Shown here: positions 40,090-51,401 of the stretch, one piece after another
Numbering within the stretch: position 1 is the first letter of the stretch
Layout of the letters: every line of letters begins with the position of its first letter
Program-made: the position numbers and the translations under genes
Assembly (NCBI RefSeq): GCF_000187745.1
Contig: NZ_GL732486.1
Span: 611,429-675,428, forward strand
Length of the DNA stretch: 64,000 nucleotides
From: Streptococcus sp. M334
GTDB lineage: Bacteria > Bacillota > Bacilli > Lactobacillales > Streptococcaceae
Direction of reading: 5' to 3'
Notes under the pieces: generated by a model
Told to the model about the DNA's origin: nothing
Database searches by the model: none
The model's input: the letters and a program-made list of their open reading frames with translations, nothing else

Positions 40090-43000
40090 TTAAATCGCTT
40101 CTGTGACAAAACTACGGCTTTCCAATACTTTGAGCATGGCGTTAGCTGTATCTAGGGCTGTGAAGAGGGGCACCCCGTGTTCAATAGCTGAACGGCGAAT
40201 CTGCTCACCATCTTCATCAGCAGTTCGTTTGGTTCCAACTGTGTTAATGATAGCTTGAATTCTTCCTTTGCGAACAAAACTTGGAATATCCTTATCGTCA
40301 TCACCAATCTTACCAACAGGTTGGGCTTGCAATCCATGACTGGCAAAGAAGGCTACTGTCCCTTCTGTAGCGAGGATTCCATAGCCAATATTTTGGAAAC
40401 GACGAGCCAAGTCCAAGGCTTCTTCTTTAGTATCATCAGCAATGGTAAATACAACGTTACCAAAGGTTGGTAAGTGTAAGTAAGAAGCTTCAAAGGCTTT
40501 ATAGAGAGCTTTTTCCAAAGTAGTATCAGAACCCATAACTTCACCTGTTGACTTCATTTCAGGACCAAGCAAACTGTCTACCTTAGCTAGTTTGGTAAAG
40601 GAGAAGACAGGTGCCTTGATATGAACGCGAGTGCTTTCAGGGTAAAGTCCATCTTGGTAGCCAAGTTCTGATAAACTTTGCCCAAGAATGAGCTTAGTCG
40701 CCACCTGAGCCATAGGAATATTGGTCACCTTAGAAAGGAATGGAACCGTACGGCTAGCACGTGGATTGACCTCAATAACATAGACTTTTTCATTCTTGAT
40801 AACAAACTGGATATTCATCATTCCAAGGCAGTTAAGACCAATTGCTAGGCGTTTAGTATAGTCGGCGATTGTTTCTTGCACCTTTTGCGACAAGGTTTGT
40901 GGTGGGTAAACAGCCATTGAATCACCTGAGTGGACACCAGCACGTTCGATATGCTCCATAATACCAGGGATAAGGACATTTTCACCGTCTGAAATGGCAT
41001 CAACTTCACACTCTTGTCCAACAATATAAGAGTCAACAAGAACTGGGTGGTCTGGACTAGCCTTAACCGCTGTACGCATGTAAGAACGAAGGTCCTCCTC
41101 ATTTTCCACGATCTCCATAGCACGTCCACCAAGTACATAAGATGGGCGGACAAGAACTGGGAAACCAATCTTGCGAGCTGCAAGCACTGCTTCTTCTTCA
41201 TTGGTAGCCGTTTGTCCTGGTGGTTGTGGAATATCCAAGTCTTTAAGAGCTTGCTCAAAGAGGTCGCGGTCTTCGGCACGGTCTAGGTCAACAACCTGCG
41301 TACCAAGAATAGTCACACCTGCTTTTGCCAATGGTTCAGCAAGGTTGATGGCTGTCTGACCACCGAACTGAACGATAACGCCTTTTGGTTGCTCCAAGTC
41401 AATGACGTTCATAACATCTTCGAATGTCAATGGTTCAAAATAGAGCTTGTCAGATACCGAGAAGTCTGTAGAAACGGTCTCTGGATTTGAATTCATGATG
41501 ATGGCTTCATAACCAGCAGCTTGAATCGCCTTAACAGAGTGAACAGTTGCGTAGTCAAACTCGACCCCTTGCCCGATACGGATTGGACCAGAACCTAGGA
41601 CCAGTACAGATTCCTTGTCAGACTTGACAGACTCATTTTCCCAACCATAGGTTGAATAGAAATATGGTGTTTCAGAGTCAAATTCTGCCGCACAAGTATC
41701 TACCATCTTATAAACTGGGACAATCTTGTTTTCCAAACGAAGTTGGCGAACTTGATCAGCTGTCGTTTCCCAGAGTTCAGCAATCTTACGGTCTGAGAAA
41801 CCATTGAGTTTAGCCGTTTTCAAAACGTCTAGATCTTGTGGATGAGCGCCCAATTCTTGCTCAATTTCAAAGATATGCAAGAGTTTATCCAGATAGAAGA
41901 TATCAATCTTAGTCAATTCAGCAATTTCTTCTGGTGTGTAACCACGGCGAATAGCTTCTGACACATAGAAGAGACGATCATCTTGAGCCTTGACAACTTT
42001 TTCGATCAAGGCATCATCAGAAACTGATGCAAGTTCAGGTATTTCATTGTGATAAACCCCAATTTCAAGGGAACGACAGGCCTTAAGAAGTGATTCTTCG
42101 ATGTTTCGACCAATCGCCATGACTTCTCCTGTCGCCTTCATCTGTGTTCCAAGACGACGTTCACCCTTTTCAAACTTATCAAATGGGAAACGAGGAATCT
42201 TAGCAACCACGTAGTCAAGGGCAGGCTCAAACATGGCATAAGTTGAACCTGTAACTGGGTTGATGACCTCATCCAAGGTCAAACCTACTGCAATCTTAGC
42301 AGCCAATTTGGCAATCGGATATCCTGTAGCCTTAGAGGCAAGGGCTGACGAACGTGATACACGAGGGTTTACTTCGATGACATAATACTTGAAACTGTGT
42401 GGGTCAAGGGCCAGCTGAACATTACATCCACCTTCAATCTTAAGGGCACGAATAATGCTCAAGCTTGCATCACGAAGCATTTGGTTTTCATAGTCTGACA
42501 TGGTTTGCGCAGGGGCAAGTACAATGGAATCCCCTGTGTGAATCCCAACTGGGTCAAAGTTTTCCATGTTACAAACAACCAAAGCATTGTCAGCTGAGTC
42601 ACGCATCACTTCGTATTCGATTTCTTTGAAACCTGCAATTGAACGCTCAATCAAACATTGGGTAACAGGTGACAATTTCAATCCATTTTCAGCGATTTCA
42701 CGCAATTCTTCCTCATTAGCACACATACCACCACCAGTACCACCAAGTGTAAAGGCTGGACGAACGATGACTGGGTAGCCAATTGTTGCTGCAAAGGCAA
42801 CTGCTTCTTCTACTGTGTTGACAATTTCAGATTCTGGAATTGGTTGCTCCAATTCTTCCATCAATTGTTTAAAGAGGTCACGGTCCTCCGCTTGATCAAT
42901 GGCAGACAATTTAGTCCCCAGAAGTTCCACTCCAAGCTCATCCAAAATACCATTCTTAGACAATTCCATGGCCATATTAAGACCAGTTTGCCCACCAAGG

Positions 43001-43266
43001 GTTGGTAGCAAGGCATCTGGACGTTCCTTACGAAGAATACGCGTCACAAACTCAAGTGTAATCGGTTCAATATAAACCTTATCAGCAATCTCCTTGTCCG
43101 TCATGATGGTTGCAGGGTTTGAGTTAACCAAAATAACCTCATAACCTTCCTCTTTCAACGACAAGCAAGCCTGGGTCCCAGCGTAGTCAAACTCAGCAGC
43201 CTGACCAATAATAATCGGACCAGAACCAATCACCATAATTTTTTGAATATCAGTACGTTTAGGCAT
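40090..43266 (-). CDS. carB: Carbamoyl-phosphate synthase large subunit
   Basis: CarB, 1058 residues, full length. It makes carbamoyl phosphate from bicarbonate, ATP and ammonia delivered by CarA. Two homologous ATP-grasp halves are visible, each starting with a GSGPIxIGQxxEFDYA motif (residues ~12 and ~558), plus the oligomerisation domain between and a C-terminal MGS-like allosteric domain (~935-1058, [16 protein letters not shown]). It is separated from carA by an unusual 448-base gap. Confidence 0.98.
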   Translation of the reverse strand: MPKRTDIQKIMVIGSGPIIIGQAAEFDYAGTQACLSLKEEGYEVILVNSNPATIMTDKEIADKVYIEPITLEFVTRILRKERPDALLPTLGGQTGLNMAMELSKNGILDELGVELLGTKLSAIDQAEDRDLFKQLMEELEQPIPESEIVNTVEEAVAFAATIGYPVIVRPAFTLGGTGGGMCANEEELREIAENGLKLSPVTQCLIERSIAGFKEIEYEVMRDSADNALVVCNMENFDPVGIHTGDSIVLAPAQTMSDYENQMLRDASLSIIRALKIEGGCNVQLALDPHSFKYYVIEVNPRVSRSSALASKATGYPIAKLAAKIAVGLTLDEVINPVTGSTYAMFEPALDYVVAKIPRFPFDKFEKGERRLGTQMKATGEVMAIGRNIEESLLKACRSLEIGVYHNEIPELASVSDDALIEKVVKAQDDRLFYVSEAIRRGYTPEEIAELTKIDIFYLDKLLHIFEIEQELGAHPQDLDVLKTAKLNGFSDRKIAELWETTADQVRQLRLENKIVPVYKMVDTCAAEFDSETPYFYSTYGWENESVKSDKESVLVLGSGPIRIGQGVEFDYATVHSVKAIQAAGYEAIIMNSNPETVSTDFSVSDKLYFEPLTFEDVMNVIDLEQPKGVIVQFGGQTAINLAEPLAKAGVTILGTQVVDLDRAEDRDLFEQALKDLDIPQPPGQTATNEEEAVLAARKIGFPVLVRPSYVLGGRAMEIVENEEDLRSYMRTAVKASPDHPVLVDSYIVGQECEVDAISDGENVLIPGIMEHIERAGVHSGDSMAVYPPQTLSQKVQETIADYTKRLAIGLNCLGMMNIQFVIKNEKVYVIEVNPRASRTVPFLSKVTNIPMAQVATKLILGQSLSELGYQDGLYPESTRVHIKAPVFSFTKLAKVDSLLGPEMKSTGEVMGSDTTLEKALYKAFEASYLHLPTFGNVVFTIADDTKEEALDLARRFQNIGYGILATEGTVAFFASHGLQAQPVGKIGDDDKDIPSFVRKGRIQAIINTVGTKRTADEDGEQIRRSAIEHGVPLFTALDTANAMLKVLESRSFVTEAI

Positions 43267-43714
43267 ATATAAGATATTAAGGGCGTCAAGCGGACAAAGC
43301 TAAAATAGGAGTTATGACGAAGAACGGTCAGTCCTAGGAATAACTATCTTTTTAGCACAGTCCGTAGCCCGTATTCAGTTTAGCAAATACGGACCACCCT
43401 TCTCCTTTCTATTCGGCAACTCTCAGGTTGCCATTAAATAAATTCTCCGACGATTTTTTAGCGAAACGATACTTTTCGGTAAAAAATCTAGTGCAGGGAG
43501 TTTTTAGTTCGCCTGATAGCGACTAAAAGAAACGACCTGCCTTTCTATTCGTCGCCTCACAGAGCGACATTAAATAAGATACAAAGGACGAATAAAAAGC
43601 GATTGAATTTTAGGAAACCAAGGAAGGATTGACAATCCAAATTGGTTTCTCTAAATTCCGAGCTTTCCGTCCGTGTTCAGTTACATAAATTCTTCGACAA
43701 GCTTTTACTCGTTA
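43267..43714 (-). other. Hairpin-rich carA-carB intergenic region
   Basis: No gene. On both strands six inverted repeats follow each other: 43369-43392 (CCGTATT/AATACGG), 43415-43432 (GGCAAC/GTTGCC), 43452-43488 (GATTTTTTA with inner CGAAA/TTTCG), 43502-43528 (TTTTAGT..ACTAAAA), 43551-43568 (GTCGC/GCGAC) and 43614-43649 (GAAACCAA/TTGGTTTC). Hairpins two and five sit in a repeated frame, CCTTTCTATTCG-stem-ATTAAATAA, but with different stem bases that still pair. Between two genes of one pathway this may be a structured RNA or a small palindromic repeat array. Confidence 0.7.
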
Positions 43715-44794
43715 TTAATTTGATTGTTTAAATGCTTCCATCATCTCGATAAACTCGTCAAATAGGTAGCTTGCATCGTGTGGACCAGGGGCTGCGTCTG
43801 GGTGGTATTGGACAGAGAAAGCAGGTTGGTATCTGTGACGCACACCTTCAACTGACTTGTCATTGATTTCTTCGTGGGTAATGATCAAGTGCTCTGGCAA
43901 ATCCTCACGGCTAACTGCATAACCATGGTTCTGGCTGGTGAAGTCTACTCGTCCTGTTGCAATTTCACGTACCGCGTGGTTAAAGCCACGGTGACCAAAT
44001 TTCATCTTGTAAGTCTTAGCCCCGTTTGCCATGGCGAAGAGTTGGTGCCCCATACAAATACCAAAGATTGGAATTTTTCCTTGCACACCACGAATCATGT
44101 CCAGTGCTTGTGGAACGTCTTCTGGGTTACCTGGCCCATTTGACAACATAACTCCGTCAGGATTAAGATGAAGAATTTCTTCTGCAGTTGTCGTGTATGG
44201 AACCACGGTCACATTACAGTTGCGCTTAGAAAGTTCACGTAAGATTGAGTGCTTGAGGCCAAAGTCCACTAACACCACGCTCAAACCAACTCCTGGAGCT
44301 GGATAGGATGTTTTAGTAGAAACCTGCTTAATATTGTCTGTCGGCAATACTGTTGCTTGGAGCTGGTCCGTCACATGGTCCATGCTGTCCCCAACATGGG
44401 TCAAGGTTGCACGCATGGTACCATGCTTACGGATAATCTTGGTAAGTGCACGCGTATCAATCCCTGAAATACCAGGAATTTTCTTGGCTTTCAAAAATTC
44501 ATCCAAGGTCATTTGATTACGCCAGTTACTTGCTCTACGCGCTTCTTCGAAAACAACAACTCCCTTACAAGTTGGAATAATGGATTCGTAATCATCACGG
44601 TTAATTCCATAATTTCCGACCAAAGGATAAGTAAAGGTCAAGATTTGTCCATTATAAGACTGGTCTGTAATGGATTCTTGGTAGCCGGTCATGCCTGTAT
44701 TAAAGACAATTTCACCAGTTACATCAATATCTGCTCCGAAGGCCTTGCCTTCGAAAATTGTTCCATCTTCTAATACTAGAAGTCTTTTTGTCAT
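43715..44794 (-). CDS. carA: Carbamoyl-phosphate synthase small subunit
   Basis: CarA, 359 residues, glutamine amidotransferase subunit. N-terminal small-subunit domain, then a class-I GATase domain with the catalytic Cys in [11 protein letters not shown] (~243-253) and the His/Glu pair in [14 protein letters not shown] (~328-341). It lies 49 bases after pyrB. Confidence 0.98.
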   Translation of the reverse strand: MTKRLLVLEDGTIFEGKAFGADIDVTGEIVFNTGMTGYQESITDQSYNGQILTFTYPLVGNYGINRDDYESIIPTCKGVVVFEEARRASNWRNQMTLDEFLKAKKIPGISGIDTRALTKIIRKHGTMRATLTHVGDSMDHVTDQLQATVLPTDNIKQVSTKTSYPAPGVGLSVVLVDFGLKHSILRELSKRNCNVTVVPYTTTAEEILHLNPDGVMLSNGPGNPEDVPQALDMIRGVQGKIPIFGICMGHQLFAMANGAKTYKMKFGHRGFNHAVREIATGRVDFTSQNHGYAVSREDLPEHLIITHEEINDKSVEGVRHRYQPAFSVQYHPDAAPGPHDASYLFDEFIEMMEAFKQSN

Positions 44795-44843
44795 ATTTTC
44801 ACCTCTCGTGGACGCTCACTGGCGTCTTTTAACGTCTTGTGTT

Positions 44844-45767
44844 TTAGTTGGCGTTTCTACTCGCCAATACGGATTCTAAGATTGCCATTCGAACAAAGAC
44901 ACCATTGGTCATTTGTTGGACAATCCGTGATTTTGGTGCTTCAACCAAGTGATCTGCGATTTCTACATCACGATTGACTGGAGCTGGGTGCATAAGGATT
45001 GCTGTTTCTTTCAAACGATCGTAACGTTCTTGAGTCAAGCCATGTTGGGCATGGTAGTCTTCTTTTGAAAAGATAGCTCCACTATCATGACGTTCATGTT
45101 GCACACGGAGAAACATCATGACATCCACCTGATCAATGATTTCATCAATGGTTACAAACTGTCCATAGTCTGCAAACTCTTGACTTCTCCATTCCTCAGG
45201 TCCAGCAAAGTAAAGTTCAGCTCCCAAGCGTTTCAAAATCTGCATATTAGATTTGGCAACGCGTGAGTGGTCCAAGTCACCTGCAATCGCAACCTTGAGC
45301 CCCTCAAAGTGACCAAATTCCTCATAAATGGTCATCAAATCCAGCAAGCTCTGGCTAGGGTGTTGTCCCGAACCATCTCCACCATTGATGATGGAAGTCG
45401 TAATCGTCGGACTAGCAATCAACTCTCTGTAGTAGTCGACCTCTGGATGACGAATCACACAGACATCCACTCCTAAGGCAGACAGAGTCAAGATAGTATC
45501 ATAAAGTGTTTCACCCTTATTAACCGAACTAGTCTTCACATCAAAGTCAAGTCGTTCCAGCCCCAGTTTAATCTCTGCCACTTCAAAGGACTTATGCGTC
45601 CGTGTAGAATCCTCAAAGAAAAGATTGGAAACAATCGGATGGTCTTCATAAGGAAGCTGAGCTCCGTTTTTAAACTCAATTCCTCGCTTGATCAATTTCA
45701 TCACTTGATCGACAGTGAGATCTTCCATGGACACCACATGGTTCAATGCTTGTTGATTTTCTGACAT
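44844..45767 (-). CDS. pyrB: Aspartate carbamoyltransferase catalytic subunit
   Basis: PyrB, 307 residues. It condenses carbamoyl phosphate with aspartate, the first committed step of UMP synthesis. Carbamoyl-phosphate site [13 protein letters not shown] (~49-61), [15 protein letters not shown] (~129-143) and [11 protein letters not shown] (~257-267) are intact. No regulatory PyrI, as usual in Gram-positives. It follows pyrR by 18 bases. Confidence 0.97.
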   Translation of the reverse strand: MSENQQALNHVVSMEDLTVDQVMKLIKRGIEFKNGAQLPYEDHPIVSNLFFEDSTRTHKSFEVAEIKLGLERLDFDVKTSSVNKGETLYDTILTLSALGVDVCVIRHPEVDYYRELIASPTITTSIINGGDGSGQHPSQSLLDLMTIYEEFGHFEGLKVAIAGDLDHSRVAKSNMQILKRLGAELYFAGPEEWRSQEFADYGQFVTIDEIIDQVDVMMFLRVQHERHDSGAIFSKEDYHAQHGLTQERYDRLKETAILMHPAPVNRDVEIADHLVEAPKSRIVQQMTNGVFVRMAILESVLASRNAN

Positions 45768-45785
45768 GGCTACTCCTTTAGCTTT

Positions 45786-46465
<680 letters not shown>

Positions 46466-46494
46466 ACTATAGCACAAAACAGACCTAAAATCAA
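46466..46494 (-). promoter_or_regulatory. Promoter of pyrR operon
   Basis: Minus strand TTGATT (46494-46489), 17-base spacer, TATAGT (46471-46466) with TG upstream. Confidence 0.75.
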
Positions 46495-46517
46495 GCAAAA
46501 ACTTTTGAGCTCCCATC

Positions 46518-47147
46518 TTATAAATTGCTAAAATCATATAACTGTGGGTACTGGTCACACTCTGGATTTTTAGGATGACAAATAGCTCTTCCAAAATAAA
46601 TCATAGCCTGATGAGCAGCTAGCCACTGCTCCGGTGGCAAGATACCCATGACCCGCTTTTCCACCTCAAGCGGTGTCGCTGATTTTTTGACAATATCGTG
46701 ATGTTTGCAAATACGCTCCACATGAGTATCGACTGCAAAGGCTGGAATCCCGAATCCTACACTCATGACAACATTGGCTGTCTTGCGACCAACACCTGCC
46801 AGACTTTCCAATTCCTCTCGAGTCTGAGGGACTTGACCATCAAAATCGTCTAGTAACTGTTGGGCACATTTTTTAAGGAATTTAGCCTTATTCCGATACA
46901 GTCCTAGGCGGGAAATGTGTGAAGCAATCTCACTCTCTGTTGCAGCAGACATGGCTTGTGGCGTTGGAAAGGCAGCAAAGAGACCTGGTGTGGCCTTATT
47001 TACCGCTGCATCCGTTGTCTGAGCTGACAACATGACCGCAACCAAGAGTTCAAAATGATTGGTGAAATCAAGACTGGGCTTGGCATCTGGAAACAGAGCA
47101 ATGATTTCTTCTAGCACTTTTCGTGCTCGTTTTTTTGACAAGACCAT
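46518..47147 (-). CDS. nth: Endonuclease III (base-excision DNA glycosylase/AP lyase)
   Basis: Nth, 209 residues. It removes oxidised pyrimidines. The HhH motif LAGVGRKTANVVMS (~114-127) with catalytic Lys and the GPD-like catalytic Asp (AVDTHVERI) are intact. Of the four [4Fe-4S] cysteines (C-x6-C-x2-C-x5-C) only the first two remain (CHPKNPEC); the segment then reads DQYPQLYDF. The protein therefore probably lacks the cluster. The start overlaps the stop of the DUF177 gene by one base. Confidence 0.93.
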   Translation of the reverse strand: MVLSKKRARKVLEEIIALFPDAKPSLDFTNHFELLVAVMLSAQTTDAAVNKATPGLFAAFPTPQAMSAATESEIASHISRLGLYRNKAKFLKKCAQQLLDDFDGQVPQTREELESLAGVGRKTANVVMSVGFGIPAFAVDTHVERICKHHDIVKKSATPLEVEKRVMGILPPEQWLAAHQAMIYFGRAICHPKNPECDQYPQLYDFSNL

Positions 47148-47689
47148 TATTCGTCTCCGTCAAATAGTCCTTGTAAGCCAGCAAAAGGACTGTTTTCTTC
47201 TTTCTTAACTGCCTGTTGAGCTTGGTATTCTTCCTCAGTCATGATTTGCCAGTCATTTCCTGAAACAAATCCTTGACCAGCCTCTTCTTCAGCCGTCAAA
47301 ACCTTGATAGGAATGTTTAGTAGGATATTATCTGACACGCTCTCAGCAAGGTCAAGTTCTCCATTTTCGATAGGCAAGACCAAATCATCGTCTAAAACTT
47401 CCTGATCTAGTTGGTTAGTTGCGCCTTCCATGAAAACTTCTGTGACTGGATAAGATTCAACTAACTCAACTGGCTCCATACTGCGACTTGAAGCAAGAAC
47501 AATGGTGTAAGATAGTTGATAATCTAAGAAATACATACGGTCTTCGTACTGTACTTTCCCAACCGCAAGGATATCTTTTACATCTAAAATTTCTTGATTA
47601 CGTGCACGCAGGTCTGCGGCTAGGTCTAACGTTTGTTCAAAATGCAAGCCTTCAGACTGCTTACGAATTTCTTGAATATTTAATTTCAT
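47147..47689 (-). CDS. YceD/DUF177-family protein
   Basis: 180 residues, acidic. The DUF177 pattern is visible in the central VSYTIVLASSRSMEP-like segment, LVLPIENGELDLAESVSDNILLNIPI (in parts, ~104-128) and the LFDGDE tail. In many bacteria it precedes rpmF and is linked to ribosome/rRNA biology; here it precedes nth instead. Function not established. Confidence 0.85.
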   Translation of the reverse strand: MKLNIQEIRKQSEGLHFEQTLDLAADLRARNQEILDVKDILAVGKVQYEDRMYFLDYQLSYTIVLASSRSMEPVELVESYPVTEVFMEGATNQLDQEVLDDDLVLPIENGELDLAESVSDNILLNIPIKVLTAEEEAGQGFVSGNDWQIMTEEEYQAQQAVKKEENSPFAGLQGLFDGDE

Positions 47690-47857
47690 ACTTCCTCCAT
47701 AAAGATTTACTCTCTTGATTATACCATGAAAAGCCTACAAATCAGCCCACCAAACTTTGTAATTAAAATTCGATTTTTTAACATATTTACTATGACATTT
47801 TTGTTTTTTAGTGCTATACTATAGGTAAGAATACATCAGAGCAAGGAGGATGCTCAC

Positions 47858-47911
47858 ATGGAAGACAAAGAACTCATTACTAATGCTTACCACTCGGATT
47901 TTAGAGCTTAG
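47858..47911 (+). CDS. Leader peptide candidate upstream of ABC-F gene (17 aa)
   Basis: ATG 47858 to TAG 47911, sequence MEDKELITNAYHSDFRA, with AAGGAGG about 9 bases upstream and a good promoter 38 bases before it. Too short for domain assignment. Role as a regulatory leader peptide is inferred from position. Confidence 0.55.
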   Translation: MEDKELITNAYHSDFRA

Positions 47912-48087
47912 AATTTCCAGTTTTCTGTTGACAAAATATCCTTAAAGGTATAGGATAGAGGTACTAATACTCGGAGGTAAGGGAGACATGAACAACTAAG
48001 TCTATCAAATAAAGAACCTTTATTTAGTAGATCTTGTTTTTGTCTCTTTTTGTGTGCTCGTTTCATACTAGATTTTCTAGTATCTTA

Positions 48088-48205
48088 TCCTCATTGAAAA
48101 TCAAAAAACTAGAAAGCTAACCATCTGCTCCTCTTGAGTTGTATTAGGCAATCCTAAGCTAGTTTGACGAGCTTTTCAACGGGGATAATAGAGTTTTCGA
48201 TAGTG
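48088..48205 (-). repeat. Degenerate BOX-like element within the ABC-F leader
   Basis: Minus-orientation resemblance only: CTCATTGAAAATCAAA and ACTAGAAAGCTAACC match reversed boxC, CTTGAGTTGTATTAG resembles boxB, and GAGTTTTCGATAGTG resembles reversed boxA. Many mismatches, so this is a decayed copy or chance similarity in the second half. Confidence 0.4.
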
Positions 48206-48275
48206 ACTTTGGGCTCTACTAGGTAAAGTAGAGCTTTTTGTTATGCATAATCGACATTCTAGAAAGGGCAATCAT

Positions 48276-49802
48276 ATGATAAACATCAATCATCTAACCA
48301 TCACACAAAACAAAGATTTACGGGACCTTGTATCAGACTTAAACATGACTATCCAAGACGGGGAAAAGGTAGCTATTATTGGCGAAGAAGGAAATGGCAA
48401 ATCAACCTTACTTAAAACTTTAATGGGGGAAGCTTTGTCTGATTTCACTATCAAGGGCGACATCCAGTCTGACTATCAGTCACTGGCTTACATTCCTCAA
48501 AAACTTCCCGAGGACCTGAAAAAGAAAACTCTACATGACTACTTCTTTTTGGATTCTGCTGATTTAGACTACAGTATCCTCTATCGTTTGGCAGAGGAGT
48601 TGCATTTTGATAGTGATCGTTTCGCTAGCGATCAAGAGATTGGGAGCCTTTCGGGCGGCGAATCTTTGAAAATTCAGCTCATCCATGAGTTATCCAAACC
48701 CTTTGAGATTCTATTTTTAGATGAACCTTCAAATGACCTAGACTTTGAGACGGTTGATTGGCTAAAAGGTCAGATTCGAAAGATTCGGCAAACTGTTATT
48801 TTCATTTCCCATGATGAAGACTTTCTTTCTCAAACGGCAGACACTATTGTCCACTTGCGACTGGTCAAGCACCGAAAAGAAGCCGAAACGCTAGTAGAGC
48901 ATTTAGACTATGATCGATACAGTGAGCAGAGAAAGGCTAATTTTGTCAGACAAAGCAAGCAAGCTGCTAACGACCAAAGAACCTATGACAAAACCATGGA
49001 AAAGCATCGGCGAGTCAAGCAAAATGTAGAAACTGCACTTCGAGCTACCAAAGACAGTACTGCCGGTCGCCTATTGGCTAAAAAGATGAAAACTGTCCTC
49101 TCACAAGAAAAACGCTACGAAAAGGCGGCTCAGTCCATGACCCAAAAGCCACTTGAAGAGGAACAAATCCAACTTTTCTTTTCAGAGATCCAACCACTAC
49201 CGGCTTCTAAAGTCTTAATCCAGCTGGAAAAAGAAAATTTGTCCATTGGCAACCGAGTTTTGGTTCAAGAACTACAACTAACTGTCCGTGGTCAAGAAAA
49301 AATCGGTATTATCGGCCCAAATGGTGTTGGAAAATCAACTCTGTTAGCCAAGTTACATCAACTACTAAGCGCCAAAAGAGAGATTTCTCTTGGTTTTATG
49401 CCACAAGATTACCAGAAAAAACTGCAATTGGATTTATCACCAATCGCCTATCTAAGTAAAACTGGGGAAAAAGAGGAACTGCAGAAAATCCAATCTCACT
49501 TAGCTAGTCTCAATTTCAGTTATCCAGAAATGCAGTATCAAATTCGCTCCTTATCTGGCGGACAACAGGGAAAACTTCTGCTTTTGGATTTAGTCTTGTG
49601 CAAACCAAACTTTCTCCTGTTGGATGAACCTACACGAAACTTTTCTCCAACTTCTCAACCCCAAATCAGAAAACTCTTTGCAACCTATCCAGGCGGTCTC
49701 ATCACTGTTTCGCATGACCGTCGTTTCTTAAAAGAGGTCTGTTCAAGCATCTATCGCTTGACAGAACATGGTTTGAAGGTAGTTAATTTAGAAGATTTAT
49801 AA
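48276..49802 (+). CDS. ABC-F family ATPase (ribosome-associated; possible antibiotic-resistance type)
   Basis: 508 residues from ATG 48276 (AAAGGG about 7 bases upstream). An earlier in-frame ATG at 48243 overlaps the terminator tail. Two ABC ATPase domains without membrane segments: Walker A GEEGNGKST (~36) and GPNGVGKST (~355), signatures LSGGESLK and LSGGQQGK, Walker B LFLDEP(SND) and LLLDEP(TRN). A linker of ~80 charged residues (~225-310) separates them. ABC-F proteins act on the ribosomal E site, and some displace antibiotics. The second domain's D-loop (TRNFSP) is divergent. Drug specificity cannot be read from sequence; the leader supports an inducible resistance-type role. Confidence 0.88.
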   Translation: MININHLTITQNKDLRDLVSDLNMTIQDGEKVAIIGEEGNGKSTLLKTLMGEALSDFTIKGDIQSDYQSLAYIPQKLPEDLKKKTLHDYFFLDSADLDYSILYRLAEELHFDSDRFASDQEIGSLSGGESLKIQLIHELSKPFEILFLDEPSNDLDFETVDWLKGQIRKIRQTVIFISHDEDFLSQTADTIVHLRLVKHRKEAETLVEHLDYDRYSEQRKANFVRQSKQAANDQRTYDKTMEKHRRVKQNVETALRATKDSTAGRLLAKKMKTVLSQEKRYEKAAQSMTQKPLEEEQIQLFFSEIQPLPASKVLIQLEKENLSIGNRVLVQELQLTVRGQEKIGIIGPNGVGKSTLLAKLHQLLSAKREISLGFMPQDYQKKLQLDLSPIAYLSKTGEKEELQKIQSHLASLNFSYPEMQYQIRSLSGGQQGKLLLLDLVLCKPNFLLLDEPTRNFSPTSQPQIRKLFATYPGGLITVSHDRRFLKEVCSSIYRLTEHGLKVVNLEDL

Positions 49803-49846
49803 ATTTGCAACATAGTAAAAATCCAGAGACTATCTCTGGATTCTTT

Positions 49847-50755
49847 TTACATCTGTTTCAAACGTTCAATCCGCTCTGCGATAGGTGGGTGGGTGTAAAA
49901 GAGTTTTTGGAACCCTCCACCTTTCTTGGGATCATTGATATAAAGTGCACTGCTGGCATCATCTACAGGACGACTCATCGGTTTACTATTATCCAACTTA
50001 CCTAGAGCATTTATCATTCCTTGAGGATTGCGCGTCAACTCAACACTAGAAGCATCAGCTAGGAATTCCCTCTGACGAGAAATAGCGAGTTGCACCAAGG
50101 TTGCAGCGAGAGGTGCCAGCACAATTGCAAGTAGGGAAACCACTAGCATAATGATTTCAAGACCATTTCCATCTCTATCATCGTCATTTCGTCTGCGATC
50201 TGCGCCACCCCACCACATCATACGACCTGCCATACTAGAAAGCATGGTGATAGCACTAGCAAGGGCAACGGCAATAGTCGAAATTCGAATATCATAGTTA
50301 CGGATATGACTGACTTCATGCCCCATAACAGCTTCTAGTTCTTCACGATTCATGATAGCTAGGAGACCTGACGTCGCAGCAACCGCCGCATTTTGAGGGT
50401 TAGAACCTGTCGCAAAGGCATTTAAGGCTGGATCATCAATGATGAAAACACGGGGCATAGGAATCTGAGCGACCATAGCCATATCTTCCACTACATGGTA
50501 GAGGTCTGGTGCCGTTTGCTCATCCACCTCACGCGCTCCATTCATGGACATGACAATCTCTGTCGATTGAAAAATCATGGACAAGGCATAGATAAAGCCG
50601 ATAATCAGTGCGATAAGCAAACCACCAATCCCAGACCGCATAAAGAGGTAACCAACCGCATAACCAACAAGAGCTAAGAGTAGGAAAAATACCAGCAACA
50701 AAATCCACGTTTTTCGTTTATTGCTTGCAATTTGATCAAACAACATTTTAGTCAC
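49847..50755 (-). CDS. htpX: HtpX-type membrane zinc metalloprotease
   Basis: HtpX, 302 residues. M48 protease for quality control of membrane proteins. The zinc site HEVSH (~145-149) with its downstream Glu region ([15 protein letters not shown], ~227-241) is intact. Four hydrophobic segments are visible. The start overlaps the lemA stop by 8 bases, the common lemA-htpX pair of streptococci. Confidence 0.95.
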   Translation of the reverse strand: MTKMLFDQIASNKRKTWILLLVFFLLLALVGYAVGYLFMRSGIGGLLIALIIGFIYALSMIFQSTEIVMSMNGAREVDEQTAPDLYHVVEDMAMVAQIPMPRVFIIDDPALNAFATGSNPQNAAVAATSGLLAIMNREELEAVMGHEVSHIRNYDIRISTIAVALASAITMLSSMAGRMMWWGGADRRRNDDDRDGNGLEIIMLVVSLLAIVLAPLAATLVQLAISRQREFLADASSVELTRNPQGMINALGKLDNSKPMSRPVDDASSALYINDPKKGGGFQKLFYTHPPIAERIERLKQM

Positions 50756-51308
50756 CTAAACCGCTAAAATCAACCTTAGGAACTGCCTTTTCCTCTTCTG
50801 GTGTTTGAAGGAAATCTGCTGCTTTAAATCCAAACATTCCAGCGATAATATTGCTTGGGAAAGTTTCTAATTTTACATTGTAGTTGCTGACAACACTGTT
50901 GTAGAGTTGCCGAGAGTAAGAAATTTTATTTTCTGTATTGGTCAACTCCTCTTGCAATTTTACAAAGTTTGCACTAGCTTTCAAATCTGGATAGCTTTCT
51001 GCAACTGCAAAAATACCTGAAACCTGACGAGTAAGGGCATCACTAGCTTTCATAGCTTCTGCTGGTGAAGTCGCTGCCGCCACTTGGTTACGCAGTTCTG
51101 CCACCTTTTCAAGGGTAGAACCTTCATATTTGGCATAACCTTTTACAGTTTCAATCAAGTTTGGCAAAAGGTCATTTCGACGTTTCAACTGAACATCAAT
51201 CTGACTCCAAGTCTCCTTTGTTTGCATACGATTCTTAACCAAACCGTTATAGCTAACAATTACAAAAATAACAATAAGAGCTAAAACTCCAAGAATAATC
51301 CAAGTCAT
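50748..51308 (-). CDS. lemA: LemA-family membrane protein
   Basis: LemA, 186 residues. One N-terminal membrane helix (~2-22) followed by long helices: [19 protein letters not shown] (~30-48) and [13 protein letters not shown] are family hallmarks. Function is unclear; the pairing with htpX is conserved. Divergently oriented from rsmG. Confidence 0.93.
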   Translation of the reverse strand: MTWIILGVLALIVIFVIVSYNGLVKNRMQTKETWSQIDVQLKRRNDLLPNLIETVKGYAKYEGSTLEKVAELRNQVAAATSPAEAMKASDALTRQVSGIFAVAESYPDLKASANFVKLQEELTNTENKISYSRQLYNSVVSNYNVKLETFPSNIIAGMFGFKAADFLQTPEEEKAVPKVDFSGLGD

Positions 51309-51401
51309 GATATAAGTCCTTTCTACTTTTAGATTAGTACCAGTATATCAAATTTTTAATGATTGTGGTAAAATAAGATGATACTAAAGAAGGAAATAAC
51401 T

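Larger units (their letters stand above)
47792..48239 (+). promoter_or_regulatory. Long attenuator-type leader of the ABC-F gene
   Basis: In order: promoter ATGACA (47792-47797), 17 bases, TATACT (47815-47820). Then an 18-codon ORF with strong SD AAGGAGG (47858-47911), a second possible promoter TTGACA (47928-47933) with TAGGAT (47951-47956), and a mini-ORF ATG-AAC-AAC-TAA (47988-47999) with SD GGAGG. A terminator with 14-position stem follows at 48001-48031 (T-rich tail to 48045), and a second terminator GCTCTACT/AGTAGAGC with T5 at 48213-48239. ABC-F resistance genes are often controlled by such ribosome-sensing leaders. Confidence 0.75.
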
